Shown here: positions 1 to 6,141 of the stretch, one piece after another
How the letters are laid out: each line of letters begins with the position of its first letter
Numbering within the stretch: position 1 is the stretch's first letter
Assembly: GCA_964415045.1 (NCBI GenBank)
Contig: CAYPZL010000156.1
Span: 1-13,748 of the forward strand
Length of the DNA: 13,748 nucleotides
Reading direction: 5' to 3'
Origin: CAYPZL01 sp964415045
GTDB lineage: Bacteria; Planctomycetota; Phycisphaerae; Sedimentisphaerales; Anaerobacaceae
Program-made: the position numbers and the translations under genes
The notes under the pieces: generated by a model
Seen by the model: only the letters and a program-made list of their open reading frames with translations
Database searches by the model: none
Told to the model about the DNA's origin: nothing

Positions 1-231
1 ACTGCGGCGAGCTCCGGCATTCGCATGTTGGTTCGCTTCGCCCACACCCTCGCGGTCTATCGCCACGGCATCCTCAACTACTATCACTACCGCATTTCTA
101 CCGGACCGCTGGAAGGAACCAACACCAAAATCCGAGTTCTGCAACGCCAGGCCTACGGCTTTCGAGACACCGAATTCTTTAAACTCAAGATCCACGCTCT
201 GCATGAAGCCCGATGCAAACTCGTAGGGTAG
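1..231 (+). CDS. ISL3-family transposase, C-terminal fragment (cut by window edge)
   Basis: The frame is open from base 1 to the TAG at 229-231, giving 76 codons of the end of a larger protein; the true start lies outside the window. The segment TGPLEGTNTKIRVLQRQAYG followed by FRDTEFFKLKIHALHE is the conserved C-terminal block of ISL3-type DDE transposases. The Glu in PLEGTN (codon 38 of the visible part, nt 112-114) should be the last acidic residue of the DDE triad. The protein would cut and rejoin the ends of its insertion sequence. A candidate terminal repeat follows at 241-266. Whether the element is complete cannot be judged because the left part is missing. The family call rests on motif recognition and I am fairly sure of it; an ATG inside the frame at 25 is very unlikely to be the real start. 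Confidence 0.85.
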   Translation, partial: TAASSGIRMLVRFAHTLAVYRHGILNYYHYRISTGPLEGTNTKIRVLQRQAYGFRDTEFFKLKIHALHEARCKLVG

Positions 232-240
232 CCCACCATG

Positions 241-266
241 AAAAGTACCCAAAAACCGGATGAGCC
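241..266. repeat. Probable right terminal inverted repeat of the ISL3-type element
   Basis: Ten bases after the transposase stop, the complementary strand reads inward from 266 as GGCTCATCCGGTTTTTGGGT, a GG-start, T-rich end of the style seen at ISL3-family termini. ISL3 elements normally end within a few dozen bases of the transposase stop and make 8-bp target duplications, so bases 267-274 would be the duplicated target. The left end is outside the window, so neither the repeat nor the duplication can be verified here. Confidence 0.45.
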
Positions 267-333
267 AGAATTCATTCGGTTTCGGCGCGGTCTCCGTTGT
301 GGCCGTAGTCCGGTGCTCGCGAGGTGGCGAGGG

Positions 334-362
334 TTGCGATCGTTGGGGCCGGTTGCTATAGT
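334..362 (+). promoter_or_regulatory. Sigma-70 type promoter with extended -10, for the oxidoreductase gene
   Basis: TTGCGA (334-339) and TATAGT (357-362) are separated by exactly 17 bases, and a TG dinucleotide one base before the -10 makes it an extended -10. Transcription would begin near 369, about 105 bases before the start codon at 474. The promoter lies about 70 bp beyond the probable IS end, so the insertion has not removed it. The rest of 267-473 shows no gene. Confidence 0.5.
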
Positions 363-473
363 AGTTTTCGGTCTTTCTGTCCGGCATGGAACGCCCGAGG
401 TTTCGGCTGGTCGGCGGCGGACGTTTCCATGACACGGGAGGAAACACGGTATTGACTCGAAGGGAGGTCCCAC

Positions 474-1892
474 ATGGCTTTGCAGCATGAACAGGAGGGT
501 CAGTCACGTCGTGCGTTTCTGAAGAGGGCCACTGCGGTCCTGGGGGCCGGTGTCGCATCTCACACCATCGTGGTTCCACCGCTGGTGCGCTCGGCATCGA
601 GCGACAAGGTCCGCCTGGCCGCTGTGGGGGCGGGAGGCAAGGGGGCCGGCGACATACGTGCCACGTCGAAGGGCCAGATTGTGGTCGCCCTCTGTGACGT
701 TGACCAAAACCGGGCCGCCGGGACGCGTAAAGACTTTCCAGACGCCCGATTTTACACGGACTGGCGTGCGATGCTGGAAAAAGAGGCCGGGAACATCGAC
801 GGCGTCACCGTGTCCACGCCGGATCATATGCACGCCCCCGTAACCATGACGGCTCTGTCCATGGGACTGGCCACCTACACGCAGAAACCCCTGACGCGCA
901 CGGTATACGAGGCTCGGCAATTGCGTCTGGCGGCGCAGCGGGCGGGCGTGGCCACGCAGATGGGCACTCAGCACCATTCCGGCATAGGCTATCGCATGGT
1001 CGTCGAATTGATTCGCCAGGGCGTCATCGGCCAGGTCAAGGAGGCACATGCCTGGTCCAATCGTCCGATCTGGCCGCAGGGCCTCAACCGTCCGGCCGGT
1101 TCCGATCCGGTTCCCGACACACTCGACTGGGACAAATGGTTGGGTGTTGCCCCGACGCGTCCCTACAAGGCCGTTTGGCCGGAGGCTTTGGGTTACCAGG
1201 GGAAAAAGGGCAGCGTCTATGTGCCGTTCTGCTGGCGTGGCTGGTACGATTTCGGCGCCGGTGCATTGGGGGACATGGGCTGTCACATCATCGACCCGAT
1301 CTACTGGTCCCTGGGATTGACCGCTCCGAACTGGGTCGAATACGATGGGCCGGAGCCCAAGGCGGAGATGTTCCCGACGGAAGAGACTCTCACCTACGGA
1401 TTTCCCGGCACCAGGTACACCGGCGACGAAATCATCGTCAAGTGGTATGACGGCGGACGCAAGCCTCCGAGAGAATTGGCGCAAATGGGTGTACAAGAGT
1501 CCGGCAAGGACAAGGGCAAGCCTCGGGAATTGCCCGCCAACGGATCCCTGTTCATCGGGTCCAAGGGTGTGTTGATGTGTCCGCACGGAGGCGGCCCGCA
1601 ACTGTTTCCCAGGGAGAAGTTCCGGGACCTGGATCGTCCGAGGCTCGAGGGGTGGGATCACTACATGATCTGGACCCGGGCCATCAAGGGCGATGGCACG
1701 ACCAACTGCTCGTTCGCCTACGCCGGCCCTCTGGCGGAGGCCGTGCTGTTGGGAGTTATCGCGTCGCGCGTTCCCGGCCAGCGCTTGCATTGGGACTCGC
1801 AGAGCCTGCGTTTTACGAATTCCGACAAGGCCAATGGCTTCGTGCGCCAGGACTACCGCACGGGATGGGAAGTGAAGGGCCTCAGCGGGTGA
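474..1892 (+). CDS. Tat-exported Gfo/Idh/MocA-family oxidoreductase
   Basis: A 472-aa NAD(P)-dependent sugar or inositol-type dehydrogenase. The N-terminus carries a twin-arginine signal (SRRAFLK, residues 11-17, then a hydrophobic stretch to about 38), so it is predicted to fold with cofactor in the cytoplasm and be exported. The Rossmann domain starts at residue 46 with the glycine-rich GAGGKGAG (52-59); CDVD (74-77) follows the second strand. STPDHMHAP (114-122) and QKP (137-139) correspond to the family substrate/cofactor loop and the EKP motif, with Glu replaced by Gln. The second half contains Trp- and Gly-rich blocks (WRGWYDFGAGALGDMGCHIIDP) typical of the large planctomycete paralogue group. 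The ATG is preceded by GGAGG (463-467) at good spacing. The gene is apparently monocistronic and converges on the HPr-domain gene. Substrate is unknown; family call is secure, and the Tat signal is seen directly. Confidence 0.92.
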   Translation: MALQHEQEGQSRRAFLKRATAVLGAGVASHTIVVPPLVRSASSDKVRLAAVGAGGKGAGDIRATSKGQIVVALCDVDQNRAAGTRKDFPDARFYTDWRAMLEKEAGNIDGVTVSTPDHMHAPVTMTALSMGLATYTQKPLTRTVYEARQLRLAAQRAGVATQMGTQHHSGIGYRMVVELIRQGVIGQVKEAHAWSNRPIWPQGLNRPAGSDPVPDTLDWDKWLGVAPTRPYKAVWPEALGYQGKKGSVYVPFCWRGWYDFGAGALGDMGCHIIDPIYWSLGLTAPNWVEYDGPEPKAEMFPTEETLTYGFPGTRYTGDEIIVKWYDGGRKPPRELAQMGVQESGKDKGKPRELPANGSLFIGSKGVLMCPHGGGPQLFPREKFRDLDRPRLEGWDHYMIWTRAIKGDGTTNCSFAYAGPLAEAVLLGVIASRVPGQRLHWDSQSLRFTNSDKANGFVRQDYRTGWEVKGLSG

Positions 1893-1913
1893 TAGAGCGG
1901 ACGGATGTCCTGG

Positions 1914-1930
1914 GCGCCGCTCAGCGGCGC
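1914..1930. repeat. GC-rich 17-bp palindrome at the convergent gene ends
   Basis: GCGCCGCT and AGCGGCGC flank a single C, covering the last two codons and stop of the minus-strand gene and the 28-bp gap to the oxidoreductase stop. It could fold from either transcript, but no T-run follows on either side, so I do not call it an intrinsic terminator. Confidence 0.35.
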
Positions 1931-3462
1931 AGGTAGGCAAGCTCGTCGGGCAGGGGGATGTTGTTGCCGAAGTTGTCCTCGCCGTACCCGCATTCGGCCA
2001 GCAGGCGGATGTGGGCCAGGACCCGCTTGTCGCCGACGAACTGGGCAACCAGGTCGGTGCCGATATCGATCTTTCCCATGGCCAGGAGGCGGCCCGTCTC
2101 GCTGATGACGCGCTCCACGAGCGTCCCTTCCACGTTGCAGGTCCTGGGGGGCAGTTCGAGCGGCTGCTCGTACAGGATCAGTTTGCCCTTCTGGGCCAGT
2201 GTGAGGACGATCTCGTGGACGATAGGCGTCACGTCGTCGAGGTCGGCGCCTTCCGGAGTCAGATCGAGCCGCACGATCTCCCGGGCGAGCCAGCGTCGCT
2301 TCTGGGCGTTGATCTTCTCGTTGGCGCGAAACAGATCGAGACAGGAGCCGGCGTCGTAGACCTCGTCGGCGAGGAACATCTTGACCTGGCTGCCGTAATG
2401 GTGGACGAGTTTCGAGATCAGCGTGGAAGGGCGCACGTGGAAGCCGCGATATTGGGGAATCGTGACCTCGATATGACCGATCTCGGCGTAGCGCTTGAGC
2501 ATGTCCTGGCAAAGGTTGACGGCACAACCGATATACTGGTCGATGAAGGTGACCGAGTAATCCATCAACACGTTGAGCAGGGCGTCGGGCTTGACGAGAC
2601 TTTGCGCCTGCGGGCGGGTCGCGCAGGGTTTCTTGTTGACGTGACGTTCGTAATAGTGGGCGAACAGCGTGCCCGTTTTGAGCAGGTGGAACACGATGCT
2701 GGCGTGTCCGCGCAACACGGGCAAAGCCCGGTCCTTGCTTTCGACCACGGTGCCGGAGACGTACGTGTCGTATTGCGATTGCAGGTTGTGGAAGCGGAAT
2801 TCCAGGCCGCGGAGACGCTCCTCCGTCAGCGGGGCGGGCAAGTGCGACGTATCCGCCGTCGGCTCGCAACGGGCGGCCGCTCGGACGTCTTCGCTTTCGG
2901 AGGCCAGATTCAGAAACGCCGTCGCCAGAAAGACCACCGTTTCGGCGACCGTATCGGCGCGACGGACGCCGCAGTCGCGCGCCAGCCGGCCCTTCGGAAG
3001 CCGCTCCGCAAAGGAATCCTCCACGTGTTCATCCGAAGGAATTCGCAGTTGCAGGATGCGCGCCTGTTCAAGCATCTCGCGGCTGGCGGCCACGAGAACG
3101 TCGCCGCTGAACTTGAGGGCCTCGTTCGTGGCGGCGACGAAGTCCCGTTCCACGGCCAGAAGACCGTAGCTGGGGACCCGGTGGCGAATGTGGAGCAGCT
3201 CGTAGCTGACGTCGGAGAACTGCTTGATCGTGGCCGTCAGGGCCCGCGTGTGGCACCATCGGCAGTTCTTGCCGGCGTCATACGAGTCCAGCAACTCTTC
3301 CAACTGCCTCGCCTGAGACAACAGCTCGCCCAGCAGTGGGCGGGTGAGACATTTCTCCGGTTGCGCGCACTGCGAAAGATGGCCCACGAGAGCCAACAGC
3401 GTTCCGGCGCGCCGTTGCACGCACTCCCGGAAGTCCTGCTCGTTGACCTGAGGCGAATTCAT
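1921..3462 (-). CDS. 513-aa protein with an embedded HPr-like phosphocarrier domain
   Basis: The open frame continues upstream to 3639, but ATG at 3462 (MNSPQVNEQDF) is preferred: the extension would run through the 3' end of the upstream gene, and an AAGGG-type site lies just before 3462. Residues about 328-415 resemble HPr of the phosphotransferase system. GFHVRPS (340-346) matches the GLHARP signature of the phosphorylatable His (here H342, R344, P345), and DAGSCLDLF places Ser373 exactly 31 residues later, the same distance as His15-Ser46 in canonical HPr. The roughly 325-residue N-terminal part is helical in character with Cys at 14, 32, 38, 67 and 70 and no signal peptide or membrane segment; I do not recognise it. 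About 100 further residues follow the HPr part. It is the last gene of the minus-strand operon, 53 bp after the LolA-like gene. The role is presumably regulatory or phosphotransfer; that is inference. Confidence 0.75.
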   Translation of the reverse strand: MNSPQVNEQDFRECVQRRAGTLLALVGHLSQCAQPEKCLTRPLLGELLSQARQLEELLDSYDAGKNCRWCHTRALTATIKQFSDVSYELLHIRHRVPSYGLLAVERDFVAATNEALKFSGDVLVAASREMLEQARILQLRIPSDEHVEDSFAERLPKGRLARDCGVRRADTVAETVVFLATAFLNLASESEDVRAAARCEPTADTSHLPAPLTEERLRGLEFRFHNLQSQYDTYVSGTVVESKDRALPVLRGHASIVFHLLKTGTLFAHYYERHVNKKPCATRPQAQSLVKPDALLNVLMDYSVTFIDQYIGCAVNLCQDMLKRYAEIGHIEVTIPQYRGFHVRPSTLISKLVHHYGSQVKMFLADEVYDAGSCLDLFRANEKINAQKRRWLAREIVRLDLTPEGADLDDVTPIVHEIVLTLAQKGKLILYEQPLELPPRTCNVEGTLVERVISETGRLLAMGKIDIGTDLVAQFVGDKRVLAHIRLLAECGYGEDNFGNNIPLPDELAYLRR

Positions 3463-3515
3463 AGCCCTTGCCCTGTTCTCTTGTCGCGAAAAAAAACGGA
3501 CGCCGCGCGCTGAGG

Positions 3516-4334
3516 CTACTGTACTTTGTTCCTTTCGAGAGGGACGGTCTGCACTGCGAAATCGTCGGGAACCTTGACCGCGAAAGCCGCCTTGTCGATT
3601 TTCTGGTTGACCTGCGGCTCGAGGAGCCTGATCTCGCAAACGTCCTGCTCGGTGGTGACGGCCACAACCTTTGCAGGCAGAGTGAGCTTCCGGTCGATCC
3701 AGAAGTCGATCGTGACGTAATCGTCCTTATATACGGATTCGGGCAGGACCTTCATGTGCAGGTGGTGGTACGGCGTGGTTTCCGGCGGGGCCGGCTTCAC
3801 CAGCTCGATGGCGAATTGCTTCTCCAGCTCTTCGACGCGGGAGAAGCCCAGCACCGGGACGCGCCGGCTGGCCAGGGCGAAGGCGTCCGCCGGTTGGTTC
3901 GGCTCGGTGATTTGCCGCGCTTCGGCGTTCTTGATCTGATAGTCGATGTGCCAGAGCCACACCCCGTCAAAGAGGAACTGTTGTCGATAGGCCTGCTCGG
4001 CTTCCTCATCCTGTTGCATCGTGCGAAAGTCGATCCGCAGATAGGACCGCTCGTCGAATTTTGCGTATTGCAGCGTGCCCTTCTGGCGCGTCTGCGATTC
4101 GAGCAATGGCTGACGGAACACGTAATCGAGCTTGCACCGGTACGAGGTCAGTTCGGTTGCCTTTTCTTCGAGCTTTTTGAGAATGGTATCGACCGTTTCG
4201 GCCGCGTCGGGCTGTGCCGAGCAGCAGCCGCCTACTTTCGGAGGACAACACTGGGCCCGGACCAGGCCGGTCACGACCGAAACAGCCAGAATCGCCCCTG
4301 CAACGACAGTTTTTCGCATGGTTTTGTCCCTCAC
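3516..4334 (-). CDS. LolA-like exported protein (outer-membrane lipoprotein-sorting type fold)
   Basis: A 272-aa predicted periplasmic protein. The N-terminus has basic residues, a hydrophobic core (about 9-24) and a signal peptidase I style site after VRA (residue 27). The mature protein begins with an unusual pair of double cysteines (C29/C30 and C37/C38). The rest, with a helix starting ETVDTILKKLEEK, then TSYRCKLDYVF and strands ending in DDYVTIDFWIDRKLTLPAKVVA, resembles LolA/LolB-type lipid- or lipoprotein-binding barrels often annotated as outer-membrane lipoprotein-sorting proteins. The GTG at 4334 overlaps the upstream TGA as GTGA and has GAGAGGG upstream, implying coupled translation; an ATG at 4319 with its own GAGGGA site is an equally good start and yields a cleaner signal peptide. 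The lipobox is absent, so it is probably not itself a lipoprotein. The ligand is unknown. Confidence 0.7.
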   Translation of the reverse strand: MRDKTMRKTVVAGAILAVSVVTGLVRAQCCPPKVGGCCSAQPDAAETVDTILKKLEEKATELTSYRCKLDYVFRQPLLESQTRQKGTLQYAKFDERSYLRIDFRTMQQDEEAEQAYRQQFLFDGVWLWHIDYQIKNAEARQITEPNQPADAFALASRRVPVLGFSRVEELEKQFAIELVKPAPPETTPYHHLHMKVLPESVYKDDYVTIDFWIDRKLTLPAKVVAVTTEQDVCEIRLLEPQVNQKIDKAAFAVKVPDDFAVQTVPLERNKVQ

Positions 4335-4939
4335 GAGGCAGCCCTCTCGGCATCATTCTTTTCGTCGATGATCCGAAGGATCTCGCTGAGTTTTTCGATA
4401 GTGAAGTCGGCATGCTCGGCAAACGTGCCGGCCTTGCCGTGGTTGACGATCAGCACGCCCACCGCGCCGGCGGCGCGGGCACAGAGCATGTCGTAGAGGT
4501 AGTCGCCCACGAGCAGCGTCTCGGCGGGCTCGACTCCGAAATGCTGGCAGAGGTGGCGAACGCCGAAGGCGTCCGGTTTCACCGGGCCGTCCTCCCGGCC
4601 CAGCACCGCGTCGAAATGGAGCCCGTGCTTCTCAGCGATGGCCAGCGCGTTGCATTTGCGGTTGCGGGTCAGCACGCCGACGTGAATGCCCCGGTCCCGC
4701 AGGCACGCAAGTGTTTCTTCTGCGCCCTCGTTCAACTGGGAGGCCGCCAGGGCCTTTTTCTCATGGTAGTGCAGGATTTCCTCGGTGCGGCGGCGTTGCT
4801 GCGGCGGCATTTTCTCCATTGCCTCAAGCACGGGGCCCCCATCTTCACCCAGCCCGATCTCTCTGCGAATCGCGTCGAAATCCAGATAAGGCTGTGTTAT
4901 GGTTCCATCCAGGTCGAATATCACTGCTCTTATCGGCAT
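4331..4939 (-). CDS. HAD-superfamily phosphatase (phosphoglycolate phosphatase-like)
   Basis: A 202-aa cytoplasmic hydrolase from ATG 4939 (MPIRAVIFDLDGT); the frame extends to an ATG at 4999, but the extra residues precede the invariant motif I and do not look like part of the fold. Motif I is DLDGT (residues 9-13, nucleophile D9 and acid D11), motif II is LTRN with T91, motif III is K121 in VKPD, and motif IV is GDYLYD (145-150). The helical cap between motifs I and II (about 18-75) makes it a C1-capped enzyme like Gph or PpaX. It would dephosphorylate a small phosphoester. It is first in the minus-strand operon and overlaps the next gene by four bases. The upstream 173 bp to the LysR gene contain a consensus -35 but no well-placed -10. 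Family call is firm; the substrate is not determined. Confidence 0.88.
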   Translation of the reverse strand: MPIRAVIFDLDGTITQPYLDFDAIRREIGLGEDGGPVLEAMEKMPPQQRRRTEEILHYHEKKALAASQLNEGAEETLACLRDRGIHVGVLTRNRKCNALAIAEKHGLHFDAVLGREDGPVKPDAFGVRHLCQHFGVEPAETLLVGDYLYDMLCARAAGAVGVLIVNHGKAGTFAEHADFTIEKLSEILRIIDEKNDAERAAS

Positions 4940-5112
4940 ATGTACGTTCGCCTCTTGCACTGAAGTTGCAAAAAACCGGTAACCACCCGCCTGCAGCATT
5001 GCCGGTCCTCAACCATACGTTGGCTTTTTCCAAAGGTTTTGTCAAGCGCCCGCCGGGCCCCGGCCGCGGCATGCGTTCGACCGGGCTGCGGCTGCCGCTT
5101 TTTCTATTTAGC

Positions 5113-6000
5113 CTATGTATCCTGTGTTCTCAGCAGCTCGGTAAGGTAGCGGCCCGCCTGGCTCAGGGCCCGGCCCTTCCGGACCAGAATGCCCGTCGGT
5201 CGGACGAAACGCTCGTTGGAGAACGGAACGGCCCGGATCGTCCCGCTGGCGACCTCCTGAACGATGGCAATTTCGGGTAAAATGCTGATTCCGGCGTTGA
5301 TCTCCACCGCGCGTTTCACCGTTTCAATGTTATCAAATTGCATCACCGGTCGCACGACCGTGCTGTAACGGGAGAGAATTGCGTCAATCCACATTCGCGT
5401 CGGCACGTCCTTCTCGAAGGCGATGAAACGCTCGAATTGCAGCCTGTGAACGTCGATCTCGGATTCCTGGGCCAGCGGATGCTTCGGGCTGCACGCCAGA
5501 ACCAGCAGCTCGTCCTCAAAATCGTACACCTCCAGCCTCTTGTCCTTCCTGGGCGCGGCCACCAGGCCGATATCGATCTCGCCGTTGAGGACGCGCTCGT
5601 AGATTCTTTCGGCGCTGAGATACTCCACGTGCACGTGCACATTGGGGTAGCTGACCATGAATTTCTTGACGTAGTCGGGCAGACTGTGCATGCCGATGCT
5701 GAAAATGGCCGCAACATTGACCCTTTTATCGGTGGCGGCACGCAGGGTATTGAGTTCGCTGCTGAGCTGCTCGTATCGCTCGAGCATGTCCTTGGCGGCC
5801 TTGTAAAACAACTGCCCGGCCGTGGTGAGCTCGATAGGCCGCTTTTTCCGCGTTACGAACTGGCATTTGTGGGCCAGCTCCAACTGTGCCAGTTGCTGGG
5901 AAATCGCCGATTGGCTCAGAAGGTGCTTCTCAGCGGTCTTGGAGAAACTCCGGGAGTCCGCCAGGTCGCAGAATATCTTCAGCGTTTCGATGTGCATCAT
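5113..6000 (-). CDS. LysR-type transcriptional regulator
   Basis: A 295-aa regulator with the N-terminal winged HTH of the family (residues 1-60: LKIFCDLADSRSFSKTAEKH then SQSAISQQLAQLE), a linker helix, and a periplasmic-binding-protein-like effector domain (about 90-290, with GEIDIGLVA and the INAGISILPE block near the C-terminus). The ATG at 6000 has AAGGA six bases upstream, which decides the start over the second Met at 5997. It is transcribed divergently from the glutamate-synthase-like gene, with 141 bp between start codons and two perfect dyads inside. By analogy with GltC and other LysR regulators it probably controls that neighbour and itself. The effector is unknown; a nitrogen or 2-oxoglutarate signal is a guess from context only. 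Confidence 0.93.
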   Translation of the reverse strand: MMHIETLKIFCDLADSRSFSKTAEKHLLSQSAISQQLAQLELAHKCQFVTRKKRPIELTTAGQLFYKAAKDMLERYEQLSSELNTLRAATDKRVNVAAIFSIGMHSLPDYVKKFMVSYPNVHVHVEYLSAERIYERVLNGEIDIGLVAAPRKDKRLEVYDFEDELLVLACSPKHPLAQESEIDVHRLQFERFIAFEKDVPTRMWIDAILSRYSTVVRPVMQFDNIETVKRAVEINAGISILPEIAIVQEVASGTIRAVPFSNERFVRPTGILVRKGRALSQAGRYLTELLRTQDT

Positions 6001-6008
6001 TAGTTTTC

Positions 6009-6031
6009 CTTATGCGATGTATCAGCATAAG
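6009..6031. promoter_or_regulatory. Dyad CTTATGC-N9-GCATAAG, candidate LysR operator
   Basis: A perfect 7-bp inverted repeat separated by 9 bases, lying 9 bp upstream of the lysR start codon. Its left arm overlaps the lysR ribosome-binding site, so binding here could both autoregulate lysR and act on the divergent promoter. It sits about 30-50 bp upstream of the candidate -10 of the right-hand gene, where LysR activators often bind. Confidence 0.5.
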
Positions 6032-6060
6032 ATGCTTCTCAGAATAGACATCATGGGCGA

Positions 6061-6066
6061 TACTAT
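6061..6066 (+). promoter_or_regulatory. Candidate -10 (TACTAT) of the glutamate-synthase-like gene
   Basis: GATACTAT resembles a -10 element; the hexamer 17 bases upstream (CTCAGA, 6038-6043) is a poor -35. A weak -35 is what one expects for a promoter that needs an activator. Its placement between the two dyads supports this, but the call is tentative. Confidence 0.35.
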
Positions 6067-6079
6067 TAGTTCAGCTAAT
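6065..6079. promoter_or_regulatory. Dyad ATTAG-N5-CTAAT with T-N11-A core, LysR box
   Basis: A perfect 5-bp inverted repeat with a 5-base spacer. The T at 6066 and A at 6078 satisfy the classical LysR-family T-N11-A pattern within a dyad. It overlaps the candidate -10, so occupancy could repress or modulate the right-hand promoter. Confidence 0.5.
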
Positions 6080-6141
6080 CAAAGGCAAGTCAAATTTCGT
6101 ACGTGGAGATGTCAATGAACCCGTATTAGAAGGAGAAACCG

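Noticed and set aside
504..2048. 514-codon minus-strand frame opposite the oxidoreductase gene
   Set aside because: The + strand frame has a full family match and Tat signal; the antisense frame is a by-product of high GC and has no recognisable domains.
3250..3264. CxxCH motif (C67-R-W-C70-H71) in the HPr-domain protein, suggesting heme c attachment
   Set aside because: The protein has no signal peptide, and heme c is attached after export; a structural metal site or chance is more likely.
2011..3513. 500-codon + strand frame opposite the HPr-domain gene
   Set aside because: No domain is recognisable, composition is typical of antisense GC-rich frames, and the minus strand contains the HPr signature with correct His-Ser spacing.
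5012..5045. Consensus TTGACA on the minus strand upstream of the HAD gene
   Set aside because: The only -10-like hexamer (TATGGT) is 22 bases away and the hexamer at 17 bases (CAACGT) is poor, so a promoter is not supported by sequence alone.
5085..5108. GCGGCTGCCGC followed by TTTTTCTATTT on the + strand, terminator-like
   Set aside because: The stem is only 4 bp with a 3-base loop and no + strand gene ends upstream of it.
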